A DNA stretch of 64,000 bases from JAIBJN01 sp035762005. Its GTDB lineage: Bacteria > Actinomycetota > Thermoleophilia > Gaiellales > Gaiellaceae. Location of the stretch: the NCBI GenBank assembly GCA_035762005.1, contig DASTQA010000087.1, positions 1 through 64,000 on the forward strand. Direction: 5' to 3'. Every line of letters starts with the position of its first letter. The first letter of the stretch is position 1. This document shows positions 51,361-59,266 of the stretch, piece after piece. The translations under genes were made by a program, and so were the position numbers. The notes beneath the pieces were generated by a model. It worked only from the letters and a program-made list of their open reading frames with translations, was not told the DNA's origin and made no database searches.

Positions 51361-51377
51361 CGTATCGCCCGCCTGCC

Positions 51378-52622
51378 TCACGTCACGCGGGTGAGGGATG
51401 CGTCGACCTCGAGGTGCTCGCCGCGCTCGAGGACGCGGCGCAGCCGCTCGATCGCCTCGCGGACGTCGGCGAAGCGCGTGTAGAGAGGCGGGAAGCCGAA
51501 GCGAACGGTGTCCGGCCCGCGGAAGTCGGGCACGACCGCCGCACGCTCGATCAGCGCGCGGCAGAGGCGCCACCCGTCGGCGTGGCGAAGGGCGACGTGG
51601 GCGCCCCGGCGGGCCGGATCCCGCGGAGTCCCGAGCCCGACGTCGAGCGCCGCGAGCCGGGCGTCGTGGAGCTCGATCGCGAAGGCGGTGAGGGAGCGGC
51701 CCTTGGCAGCGATCGCGTCGATGCCCGCTTCGGCGACGAGCTCCGCGCCCGCGCGCACGGCGACGAGCCCGGGGACGGACGGGGTCCCCGCGAGGAAGCG
51801 GGCGACCCCCTCGGCCGGCTCGTAGGGGCGCTCCATCGCGAACTGGTCACGCTGCCCGAACCAGCCCTGGATGGGCGTGCGCAGCTCTTCCTGGAGCTCC
51901 GAGCGGACGTAGAGGAACGCGGGCGCCCCGGGGCCGGCGTTCAGGTACTTGTACGTGCAGCCGACGGCGAGGTCGACGCCGTGCTCCTCGAGGCCGACGG
52001 TCACGGCGCCGGCGGAGTGGCTGAGGTCCCAGAGCGCGAGCGCCCCGGCGGCGTGCGCGGCCTCGGTCACGGCCGGGAGGTCGGCGAGCGCGCCCGAGCG
52101 GTACGCGACGTGGGAGAGCGCGACGAGCGCCACGTCGCCGGGGGCGCACGCGGCCTCGACGCCGGCAGCGTCCGGCCCCTCGACCGGGTCGGCCTCGACG
52201 AGGCGCAGCTCGCACCCGAGGCCCTCGAGGACGTAGCGGTCGGTCGGGAAGTTGCCGGCGTCGGTGACGACGGCGCGCCGGCCCGGGCGGACCCCGAGGG
52301 CCGCCCGCGCGAGCTTGTAGAGGTTGACGGTGACGGAGTCGGTGACGACGACCTCGCCCGGCCGGGCGCCGAGGACCGTCTCGGCGAGCAGGTCGCCGAC
52401 CTCGACCGGGAGGTCGATCCACCGCTGCCAGCCGCGCACGAGGGCGGTGGCCCACTCGTCCACGAGCGCGGCCAGCCGCTCGGGCGTCCTCGCCGGCAGG
52501 CGCCCGAGCGAGTTGCCGTCGACGTAGAGCGGGCCGCCCTCCTCGAAGACGAACTCCTCCCGGAAGCGGGCGAGGGGGTCGTCGCGGTCGAGCGCCTCGG
52601 CGTCGCCCGCCCCGGCGCTCAC
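51378..52622 (-). CDS. kynU: Kynureninase
   Basis: A 414-residue PLP enzyme that cleaves kynurenine to anthranilate and alanine. VTDSVTVNLYKLARAAL, ALWDLSHSAGAV and CTYKYLNAGPGAPAF (Schiff-base Lys) are characteristic, with the final FGFPPLYTRF pattern near the C-terminus. GTG at 52622 overlaps the NuoEF stop (GTGA) and the gene ends 17 bases before fdhA, so it lies inside the formate dehydrogenase operon. The upstream step of this pathway releases formate, a possible reason for the arrangement. Confidence 0.88.
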   Translation of the reverse strand: MSAGAGDAEALDRDDPLARFREEFVFEEGGPLYVDGNSLGRLPARTPERLAALVDEWATALVRGWQRWIDLPVEVGDLLAETVLGARPGEVVVTDSVTVNLYKLARAALGVRPGRRAVVTDAGNFPTDRYVLEGLGCELRLVEADPVEGPDAAGVEAACAPGDVALVALSHVAYRSGALADLPAVTEAAHAAGALALWDLSHSAGAVTVGLEEHGVDLAVGCTYKYLNAGPGAPAFLYVRSELQEELRTPIQGWFGQRDQFAMERPYEPAEGVARFLAGTPSVPGLVAVRAGAELVAEAGIDAIAAKGRSLTAFAIELHDARLAALDVGLGTPRDPARRGAHVALRHADGWRLCRALIERAAVVPDFRGPDTVRFGFPPLYTRFADVREAIERLRRVLERGEHLEVDASLTRVT

Positions 52623-54196
52623 GCCACGCGGGACGGCTCGCCGAGCGGCGCGAAGAGCTCGGGCCAGTAGCGGAACGCCGCCCGCATCGGGAACGGCGCG
52701 CCCTGGCCGAGGCCGCAGATCGAGGTGGCGGCCAGCGCGTCGAGCCACTCCTCGGCCTGCTCCCTCGACATGGCGACGCGGCCGCGGTCGAGCTCCTCGA
52801 GCAGGTGGTGCATGCCGCGGTTGCCGATCCGGCAGGGGGTGCACTTCTGGCAGGACTCCTCGGCGAAGAAGCGCATCGTCTCGGCGAGGAGCCGAAGCGG
52901 CGAGTAGCGCTTCGGGTAGACCTGCACGCCCGCCGAGCCGGCGCCGACGCCCCAGTCGCGGAGCGCCTCGCGCGTGAGCGGGACGTCGAGGGCCTCCGGC
53001 GGCAGGATGCCGCTCGCGGCGCCGCCGGGCACGATCGCGCCGACGGGCTCCGTCGCGCCGCCCGCGTGGCCGTCGATCAGCTCGCGGAGGGTCACGTCGA
53101 CGGGCGCCTCGTAGCAGCCGGGCTCGCGCACGGCGCCGGAGAGGGACCAGAGGCGGACGTGCGGCCAGGCCTCGCCGCCGAGGCGCAGGATCGCCGGGAC
53201 GTGCGCGAGCGTCTCGACGTTGTTGATGAGCGTGGGGCGGCCGAGGTAGCCGACCTGGCTCGGGAAGGGAGGCTTGAGCCGCGGCATCCCGCGGCGCCCT
53301 TCCATCGACTCGAGCATCGCCGTCTCCTCGCCGCAGATGTATGCGCCGGCGCCGACCACGAGCTCGACCGAGAGGCCGTCGAGGAGCCCCGCGAGGCGAA
53401 GCTCGTCGAGCGCCCGCGTCAGGCGCGCCCTGGCCGTCGCGTACTCCTCGCGCAGGTAGACGAACCCCTCGGTCGCCCCGGCGAAGCGCATCGCGATGAG
53501 CATCCCCTCGAGCATCAGGTGCGGCCGCAGCTCCATGACGTAGCGGTCCTTGATCGTCCCGGGCTCGCCCTCGTCCGCGTTGACGACGACGTAGCGCGGG
53601 TGCGGCTCGCGGGCGACCGCCTCCCACTTGAGCCCGGTCGGGAAGCCCGCGCCGCCGTAGCCCGTGAGGCCGCTCGCCTTCAGCTCGGCGACGATCCGCT
53701 CGGGTCCCGGCAGGTCGCGGAGCACCTCGTAGCCGCCGCGCGCCTCGTAGTCGGCGAGCGTCTCGTCCGCGCGCGCGAGGCCGGTGGAGGCGCCGTCGTT
53801 CGTCCGGTACGCGACCGCGGGCTCGACCGCGTCGCCGCGCAGGAGCACGGGCGCGAGGTCGCAGTGGCCCAGGCACTCGACGCCGAGGACGGGCACGCCG
53901 TTCGCCGTCTCCTGCTCCCGCGCGAGCAGGTCCTTCGCGCCGAGGCAGTCGCACACGGGACCGATGCAGACGCGCACGGCGTCGGTGGGCACGCGGAGGA
54001 ACGAGTAGAAGGAGACCACCTCGTGCACCTCGCCGCGGCGGATGTTCATGTGGTCCGCGACGGCGTCCGAGAGCTCCGCGGTCAGTGGGCCCACCTCACG
54101 GCGGACGCGGCCGAGGTTGTCCAGGAGCCTTGTCCGCTCCCGCGGCAGGACCGGCAGGAGCTCGGTGAGTCTGAGGACGTCTATGGTGTCGATCAT
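52619..54196 (-). CDS. fdhB: Formate dehydrogenase beta subunit, NuoE-NuoF fusion
   Basis: A 525-residue fusion. Residues about 1-150 are NuoE-like ([2Fe-2S] cysteines in CIGPVCDCLG and ECLGHCDLA). Residues about 165-525 are NuoF-like: GLTGYGGAGFPTGLKW, VVVNADEGEPGTIKDR, GAGAYICGEETAMLESMEG and the [4Fe-4S] site ESCQKCTPCR ... CGLGQ. This is the FdsG-FdsB NADH-forming module of NAD-dependent formate dehydrogenases. ATG at 54196 lies one base from the divergent fdhD start, so the promoters must overlap coding sequence or the start is further in. Confidence 0.88.
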   Translation of the reverse strand: MIDTIDVLRLTELLPVLPRERTRLLDNLGRVRREVGPLTAELSDAVADHMNIRRGEVHEVVSFYSFLRVPTDAVRVCIGPVCDCLGAKDLLAREQETANGVPVLGVECLGHCDLAPVLLRGDAVEPAVAYRTNDGASTGLARADETLADYEARGGYEVLRDLPGPERIVAELKASGLTGYGGAGFPTGLKWEAVAREPHPRYVVVNADEGEPGTIKDRYVMELRPHLMLEGMLIAMRFAGATEGFVYLREEYATARARLTRALDELRLAGLLDGLSVELVVGAGAYICGEETAMLESMEGRRGMPRLKPPFPSQVGYLGRPTLINNVETLAHVPAILRLGGEAWPHVRLWSLSGAVREPGCYEAPVDVTLRELIDGHAGGATEPVGAIVPGGAASGILPPEALDVPLTREALRDWGVGAGSAGVQVYPKRYSPLRLLAETMRFFAEESCQKCTPCRIGNRGMHHLLEELDRGRVAMSREQAEEWLDALAATSICGLGQGAPFPMRAAFRYWPELFAPLGEPSRVA

Positions 54197-54197
54197 A

Positions 54198-54980
54198 GTG
54201 AACGCCCTGCCGCCCTACTCCGCGGCCCGCACGGAGGTGGTACGGCTCCCCGGCGGCGGCGCGGAGCAGGACGAGCTGGCCGTCGAGGAGCCGCTCGAGA
54301 TCCGGGTGAACGGCCACGCGCTGGCCGTGACGATGCGGACGCCGGGGCACGACGAGGAGCTCGCGATCGGGTTCCTGCGCTCGGAGGGGATCCGGGCGGT
54401 CTCGGCGCACCCTCCGGCCGACCTCGCGGCGAACGCGATCGATGTCGTGGTCGAGGGCCCGTTCGACCCGGACCGGCTGCAGCGGAACTTCTACACCTCG
54501 TCCTCCTGCGGCGTCTGCGGGAAGGGCGCGCTCGAGGCGGTCGCCGTCGAGGCGCCGCGGGTCGAGAGCGGGCTGCGGGTGCCCGCGGGGCTCGTCTCGG
54601 CCCTCCCGGGCCGGCTGCGCGAGGCCCAGCCGGCCTTCGCGGCCACCGGCGGCCTGCATGCGACGGGCCTCTTCACCGCGGACGGCGCGACGGTCGTCGT
54701 GCGGGAGGACGTCGGCCGCCACAACGCGATGGACAAGGTGATCGGCCGGGCCTTCCTCGACGGTCTCCTGCCGCTCTCGGGGCAGATCCTCTGCGTCAGC
54801 GGGCGCCTCTCCTTCGAGCTCGTCCAGAAGGCGGCCGTCGCCGGCTGCCCGGTCGTCGCGGCCGTCGGCGCTCCCTCGACCCTCGCCGTCGAGCTCGCCC
54901 GGGATCGCGGCGTCACGCTCTGCGGCTTCATCCGCGGAGGCACCCTGAACGTCTACTCGCAGCCGGAGCGAATCGCGTGA
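54198..54980 (+). CDS. fdhD: Formate dehydrogenase accessory sulfurtransferase FdhD
   Basis: A 260-residue FdhD, which delivers sulfur to the molybdenum cofactor of formate dehydrogenase. TSSSCGVCGKGALEAV carries the paired cysteines, and VVREDVGRHNAMDKVIG and LCVSGRLSFELVQKA are the conserved core. GTG 54198 is the first sensible start; GTG 54237 would leave more room for a promoter. Divergent from fdhB and followed with a GTGA overlap by the methyltransferase. Confidence 0.9.
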   Translation: MNALPPYSAARTEVVRLPGGGAEQDELAVEEPLEIRVNGHALAVTMRTPGHDEELAIGFLRSEGIRAVSAHPPADLAANAIDVVVEGPFDPDRLQRNFYTSSSCGVCGKGALEAVAVEAPRVESGLRVPAGLVSALPGRLREAQPAFAATGGLHATGLFTADGATVVVREDVGRHNAMDKVIGRAFLDGLLPLSGQILCVSGRLSFELVQKAAVAGCPVVAAVGAPSTLAVELARDRGVTLCGFIRGGTLNVYSQPERIA

Positions 54981-55750
54981 CGTTCGCCGTCGCGGCCGAG
55001 GCGTACGACCGCTTCGTCGGGCGCTACGGGGAGGGGCTCGCCCGCGGGCTCGTCGCCGCGGCGGGTCTGCAGACCGGCCGCGCGCTCGACGTCGGCAGCG
55101 GCCCGGGCGCCCTCACACGGGTGCTCGCCGACCGGCTCGGGCCCGAGCACGTCTGCGCGGTCGACCCCTCCGAGCCGTTCGTGTCGGCGTTGCGCGAGCG
55201 CCTTCCGGGCGTCGACGCGCGGGTGGCTTCGGCGGAGGCGCTGCCGTTCGCCGACGGCGAGTTCGACGCCGCGCTCTCCCAGCTCGCCGTCAACTTCATG
55301 GCCGATCCCGAGGCGGGCGTCGCGGAGATGCGCCGGGTCGTGCGGCCCGGCGGAGCCGTCGGCGCCTCCGTCTGGGACTACCCGGGCGAGATGACGCTCC
55401 TGCGCGCGTTCTGGGAGGCCGCAGCGGCGCTCGAGCCCGAGCTCGTCGCCGCCAGGGACGAGCGCGCCGTCATGTCCTTCGACGACGAGGGCGAGCTCGC
55501 CGGCCTCTGGCGGCGGGCGGGCCTCGAGGACGTGGAGGAGGGCGAGCTCCTCGTCGCCGCCTCCTACGAGAGCTTCGACGACCTCTGGGCCCCGCTCGAG
55601 CTCGGCGTCGGGCCCGCCGGCGCGTACGTCGTCTCGCTCGACCCCGCGCGCCGCGAGGCGCTGCAGACGGAGCTCCATCGCCGCCTCGGCGCCCCCGAGG
55701 GGCCGTTCGAGCTGAGCGCGCGCGCGTGGTACGCGGTCGGGACGACGTAG
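54977..55750 (+). CDS. Class-I SAM-dependent methyltransferase
   Basis: A 257-residue methyltransferase. Motif I is ALDVGSGPGALTRVLA; the acidic strand end is CAVDPSE; the post-II region is FDAALSQLAVNFM. GTG at 54977 overlaps the fdhD stop (GTGA), and its end overlaps mobA by 25 bases. Similar UbiE-like enzymes act on many small molecules; the substrate is unknown. Its place between fdhD and mobA is unexpected. Confidence 0.85.
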   Translation: MTFAVAAEAYDRFVGRYGEGLARGLVAAAGLQTGRALDVGSGPGALTRVLADRLGPEHVCAVDPSEPFVSALRERLPGVDARVASAEALPFADGEFDAALSQLAVNFMADPEAGVAEMRRVVRPGGAVGASVWDYPGEMTLLRAFWEAAAALEPELVAARDERAVMSFDDEGELAGLWRRAGLEDVEEGELLVAASYESFDDLWAPLELGVGPAGAYVVSLDPARREALQTELHRRLGAPEGPFELSARAWYAVGTT

Positions 55751-56268
55751 CCGGCGTCCTCCTCGTCGGCGGCGCGAGCCTGCGCTTCGGGTCGCCGAAG
55801 GCGCTCGCCGTCCACGAGGGCGAGACGCTCGCCGAGCGGGCCCACCGGACGCTCGCCGAGGCCTTCGACAGCGTCCTCGTCGTGGGCAAGGCGGCCGACG
55901 GCCTCGCGCTCCCGTTCCCGCTCGTGGACGACGGCAGCGACGTCCGCGCTCCGATCGTCGGCGTCGCCGCGGGGCTGCGGGCCGCCGCGGCGGAGCTCTG
56001 CGTCGTCCTCCCGACCGACATGCCGCGGGTGACGCCCGCGCTCCTGCGCTCGCTCGCTGCCGCGGCCGCCGGCGCGGACGCCGCCGTGCCCCGGACGGGG
56101 CCGCTCCCCGGCGCCTACCGTCGGTCGGCGCTGCCCGTGCTCGAGCGGCGGATCGCCGCGGGCGACCTCGCGCTCCACCGCGCGCTCGCCGAGCTCGACG
56201 CACGCGTCGTCGCGTGCGACGAGGCGCTCCTCGTGAACGTCAACGAGCCGGCGGACCTGCCGGGCTGA
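55726..56268 (+). CDS. mobA: Molybdenum cofactor guanylyltransferase, MobA-like
   Basis: A 180-residue NTP-transferase. The N-terminal signature is VLLVGGASLRFGSPKALAV, with the typical K after the RxG loop, and VVLPTDMPRVTP holds the metal-binding Asp. It would attach GMP to molybdopterin to make the bis-MGD form used by formate dehydrogenase. GTG start at 55726 inside the methyltransferase gene. Clustering with fdhD and fdhA supports MobA over MocA. Confidence 0.83.
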   Translation: MVRGRDDVAGVLLVGGASLRFGSPKALAVHEGETLAERAHRTLAEAFDSVLVVGKAADGLALPFPLVDDGSDVRAPIVGVAAGLRAAAAELCVVLPTDMPRVTPALLRSLAAAAAGADAAVPRTGPLPGAYRRSALPVLERRIAAGDLALHRALAELDARVVACDEALLVNVNEPADLPG

Positions 56269-56274
56269 CCGCGC

Positions 56275-56541
56275 TCAGCGCGCGCCGCCGCGGAGTGCGG
56301 CAGCCAGCTGGGCCAGGAGGCGCGGGACGTCTTCGCGCACCCGCATCTCCGCCTCGATCGACTCGGGCGTCAGGAGCTCCCTCATGTCGTGGAGCATCTG
56401 CTCCCGGTGGCTGAGCCAGTGCTCGGTCTGCCAGCCGATCGCAGAGGGCGACGACCCCGCCGAGGCGACGGCGTCGCGCAGGTGCTCGAGCGCGTCCTCC
56501 GTGTCGCCGCGCTGCTCAGGCTCGAAGGGATCGTGGGCCAT
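56275..56541 (-). CDS. Hypothetical protein, 88 residues
   Basis: A small helical acidic protein with EDALEHLRDAVASAG, WLSHREQMLHDMRELLTPES and LLAQLAAALRGGAR. No cysteines and no membrane segment. ATG at 56541. No family recognised. Its stop is 7 bases from the convergent mobA stop. Confidence 0.55.
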   Translation of the reverse strand: MAHDPFEPEQRGDTEDALEHLRDAVASAGSSPSAIGWQTEHWLSHREQMLHDMRELLTPESIEAEMRVREDVPRLLAQLAAALRGGAR

Positions 56542-56644
56542 GGTCTCCGATGCTTCCCCGGTTCGCGGTTTCTCTCACCTGTATAACGGCACGGTCGGTC
56601 GACGCCTTGAGCGTGGGCCGTCGGCAGACTCGGTCGCGCCGGCG

Positions 56645-56965
56645 CTACGGATAGAGCTCGGGCGGCTGGGGGAGGACGATCCCGGCGACGAGCTCGGCAA
56701 GCTCCGCCGGGACCGCGACCGGGTCGGTGCCGCTGCCGAAGAGCCGCTCGAAGACCTCTCGCTCGGCCGAGACGGTCATCCCGGTCGGGCCCCTTGCGAC
56801 GATGTCCAGGCCGAGCTCCTCGAGCCGCTCCGCGACGGCCGCGAGCGCCTCCTCGCTCGCGCGGTACCGCCCGATCGTCTCCTCCGACAACGGGCCGGCC
56901 GCGTCGAGGATCGAGGAGCCGTCCGGCGCGCGCACCACGACCTCGGCGACGACCGCCTCACTCAC
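56645..56965 (-). CDS. Stand-alone protease propeptide-like protein (possible inhibitor)
   Basis: A 106-residue protein resembling residues about 10-145 of the protease encoded just upstream. Matching blocks: AEVVVRAPDGSSILDAAG against AEVSLRSLGGTSLFEAEE; LEELGLDIVARG against LRRLGFEVLHQG; VAGIVLPQPPELYP against VEGVAIARPPEVYE. No catalytic domain follows. A free propeptide can act as chaperone or inhibitor of its protease. ATG start at 56965. Confidence 0.68.
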   Translation of the reverse strand: MSEAVVAEVVVRAPDGSSILDAAGPLSEETIGRYRASEEALAAVAERLEELGLDIVARGPTGMTVSAEREVFERLFGSGTDPVAVPAELAELVAGIVLPQPPELYP

Positions 56966-57053
56966 GCCGTCTCACGTCCTCCGGGACGAGGGCGCGCCGG
57001 GGCCGGACCGAGAGGCCCGGCCCCTGCGCCGGATCGAGGTGCGCCGCAACCGC

Positions 57054-58619
57054 TCACCGAGAGCGGAGGATCTCGATCACGTCCTGGGTGAACTCACGCG
57101 TGAGCTGCGGCATCTGCGCGTTCTGGAGCATCTCCGCCTGGAGCTCGGGCGGTGCCTCGAAGAACTGGGCGGCGACGTCGCCCATCGTGATGATCCAGGC
57201 CCACTTCGCGTCGACGAGCCCGGCTCCGGTGGCGGCGTCCCATCCCGGGCCGGCCGTGTCGCCGCTGAACGTCGTCCCCGTCGTCACGTCCATCGCGGAC
57301 ATGATGAGGATGCTCTTGATCTCGGCCGGAGTCCGGGTCGGGTCCTTCTCGAGCAGCAGCGCCACGACGCCCGCCACGAGCGGCGAGGCCGCAGACGTGC
57401 CGCTGAAGAGCCCCCAGCCGTCGTTCGACGCGCCCGTGCTCGGGCTGATCCCGTCGAGCGTGCTACTCGGTTGCACGGGCAGCATGTGGCTGGGCGCCGC
57501 ACCCCCACCGATGGGGACGCTTCGTCCCGTGACGCCGCAGACGTCCGGCACGTGCCGGCTCGGGTAGAGGCTCGAGTCGAAGCTGCTCGCGTAGCTCGAC
57601 GCCTCGAGGTCGAGGTCCGGGTAGTTGACGTGGACGCCGCCGACCGAGATCACCCCCGGCATCGAGCCGGGGAACCCGTGCTGGCCGTTCCCGGCGGAGA
57701 AGCAGACGACGATGCCGTTCGCGACCGCATTCGCGACGGCCGCCTCGAGGGTCTTGAGGTACGGGTTCAGCGTCATGCCCGGGTAATCGATGTCGTAGCC
57801 CCAGCTGTTCGTGAGGACCCGGGGCTGCGGGCTCGACGAGACGGCGACGTTGAAGTCGCCGGTCGGGTCGATCAAGCCCTTGATCGGCCGCAGGCGCGCG
57901 TCGGGCGCCGCGGCGAAGATGTTGGCGGACTCGCCCGTGCCGTGCCCGAACAGGTCGTCGGCCGGGTCGGAGGCGCCCGGGCCGAGCAGCACCGGCAGCA
58001 CGCGGTAGCCGCGCCGGTTGAAGAACGGGTGCGCGTAGTGGCCGGTGTCGATCATCCCGACGACGATGTTCCGCCCGGTCGTTCCCAGCCGATGCGTTCG
58101 CGCCGCCCGGACGACGACGGCGAGCTCGTCGGGAAGGAAGAGGTAGCGGTACGCCGCCGGGTCCGGTGGCGCGAGCGGCGGGAGGGGAGACTCGTAGACT
58201 TCGGGCGGACGGGCGATCGCGACACCCTCGACGAGGTCGGCGAGGTCGCCGGGCGCCTGGAAGACCTCCCGATCGGGCTCGTCGACGGAAGGGGAGAAGA
58301 ACTCCACCTTCATCCCCTCCGCCACGTCGCGCTTCTCCTTGCGGAGCCGGGTCGAGAAGACGTCCTGGAAGAGCTTCTGCGGCCCGGCGATGGAGATCGT
58401 CGTCTCGCCCTGGTGCAGGACCTCGAATCCGAGGCGCCGGAGCTCTCTACTCGCCTCCGAGATGTCGCGTGGGTCCGATCTGAACTCCTCGACGTTCTCG
58501 GGCGTGATCGGCTCCTCCGCCTCGAAGAGCGACGTCCCCCCGAGCGAGCGCAGCGAGACCTCGGCCGTGACGGCCTCGGCGGCGACGACCGTGGTCTCCG
58601 ACCGTTCCTTCGTGCTCAT
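57054..58619 (-). CDS. Subtilisin-family (S8) serine protease with N-terminal propeptide
   Basis: A 521-residue protease. The propeptide is at about 1-150. The catalytic domain has Asp in VVGMIDTGHYAHPFF, His in LFGHGTGESANIF, the oxyanion Asn in CFSAGNGQHGFPG and Ser in FSGTSAASPLVAGVVALLL, so the triad is intact. No classical signal peptide is visible (MSTKERSETTVVAAEAV), so export is unclear. The next gene downstream encodes a propeptide-like protein. Confidence 0.88.
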   Translation of the reverse strand: MSTKERSETTVVAAEAVTAEVSLRSLGGTSLFEAEEPITPENVEEFRSDPRDISEASRELRRLGFEVLHQGETTISIAGPQKLFQDVFSTRLRKEKRDVAEGMKVEFFSPSVDEPDREVFQAPGDLADLVEGVAIARPPEVYESPLPPLAPPDPAAYRYLFLPDELAVVVRAARTHRLGTTGRNIVVGMIDTGHYAHPFFNRRGYRVLPVLLGPGASDPADDLFGHGTGESANIFAAAPDARLRPIKGLIDPTGDFNVAVSSSPQPRVLTNSWGYDIDYPGMTLNPYLKTLEAAVANAVANGIVVCFSAGNGQHGFPGSMPGVISVGGVHVNYPDLDLEASSYASSFDSSLYPSRHVPDVCGVTGRSVPIGGGAAPSHMLPVQPSSTLDGISPSTGASNDGWGLFSGTSAASPLVAGVVALLLEKDPTRTPAEIKSILIMSAMDVTTGTTFSGDTAGPGWDAATGAGLVDAKWAWIITMGDVAAQFFEAPPELQAEMLQNAQMPQLTREFTQDVIEILRSR

Positions 58620-59266
58620 GGTCTGTCACTTCCTTCCCGGTGGTGTCTGGAGACGCCGGCGGCCGGGAGCCACCGGCTCACGGGCGTGGTCGGCGGTGCG
58701 CATCACCTCCCTCGCAGGCCGCACGAGCCACACGGCGGAGACCCGCCTGCGGGCGTCCATCCGGCGACGTCGAGGATCGGCGTTCGAGGCCGCAGCAACG
58801 ATGTCTCGGGAGGCCGGGAGAGGCCAACGGCGCCCTCTCGTTGCTTTCGCTACTTGCCGCCGACGCTACGCCTGCGGCCGGGCGAAGTCAAGTCCGGAAG
58901 GTCGGAGTGCCGGCGCGGAAGAAAGGCCGGCGGAGACGACCCCAGGGTTCCAATCCAGGGAGGCGAACCGCCGGCCGCTTCTCACTGTAATGGACCCGTA
59001 TGGCAGGAATTGGAGACACTTGACACTAGGTGGGCAGGTCCTTAGTGTGCGCGGCCGGTTCCAATCCATGCCGTCGGGAGGCAGCCGTTGTTTGCGGCGA
59101 CAGGCGCCGAGGCGTTTCAGCGTCGTGGCTGTCCGGAGTGTGCTAGGTCGACCGTCCCTCGGGACGAGCGGCCCGTCCGGGCCCAGCGAGGAGTAGCCCA
59201 ACGACAGGGCGACCGCCCCGCGCAGGCCCGCCGCCTCCTGCCTCTCGCGCCGAAAGGAGGCTGGCC
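58620..59266. other. Long intergenic region with a promoter and repeated TTCCAATCC sites
   Basis: This 647-base divergent spacer between the protease and the Ca-binding protein contains no convincing ORF. It holds a promoter (59020-59048), the 12-base direct repeat GGTTCCAATCCA at 58946-58957 and 59057-59068, and an inverted, related site GGAATTGGAG near 59006. The sites flank the promoter and could bind a regulator. The rest is unassigned. Confidence 0.5.
59020..59048 (+). promoter_or_regulatory. Strong promoter toward the Ca-binding repeat gene
   Basis: TTGACA (59020-59025) and TAGTGT (59043-59048) are separated by exactly 17 bases, an excellent sigma-70/HrdB-like match. It lies about 220 bases upstream of the gene start, leaving a long leader. 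Confidence 0.6.

Noticed and set aside
58946..59068. GGTTCCAATCC resembling a tRNA T-arm, suggesting a tRNA or att site
   Set aside because: No acceptor, D- or anticodon arms could be folded around either copy, and no integrase is present.
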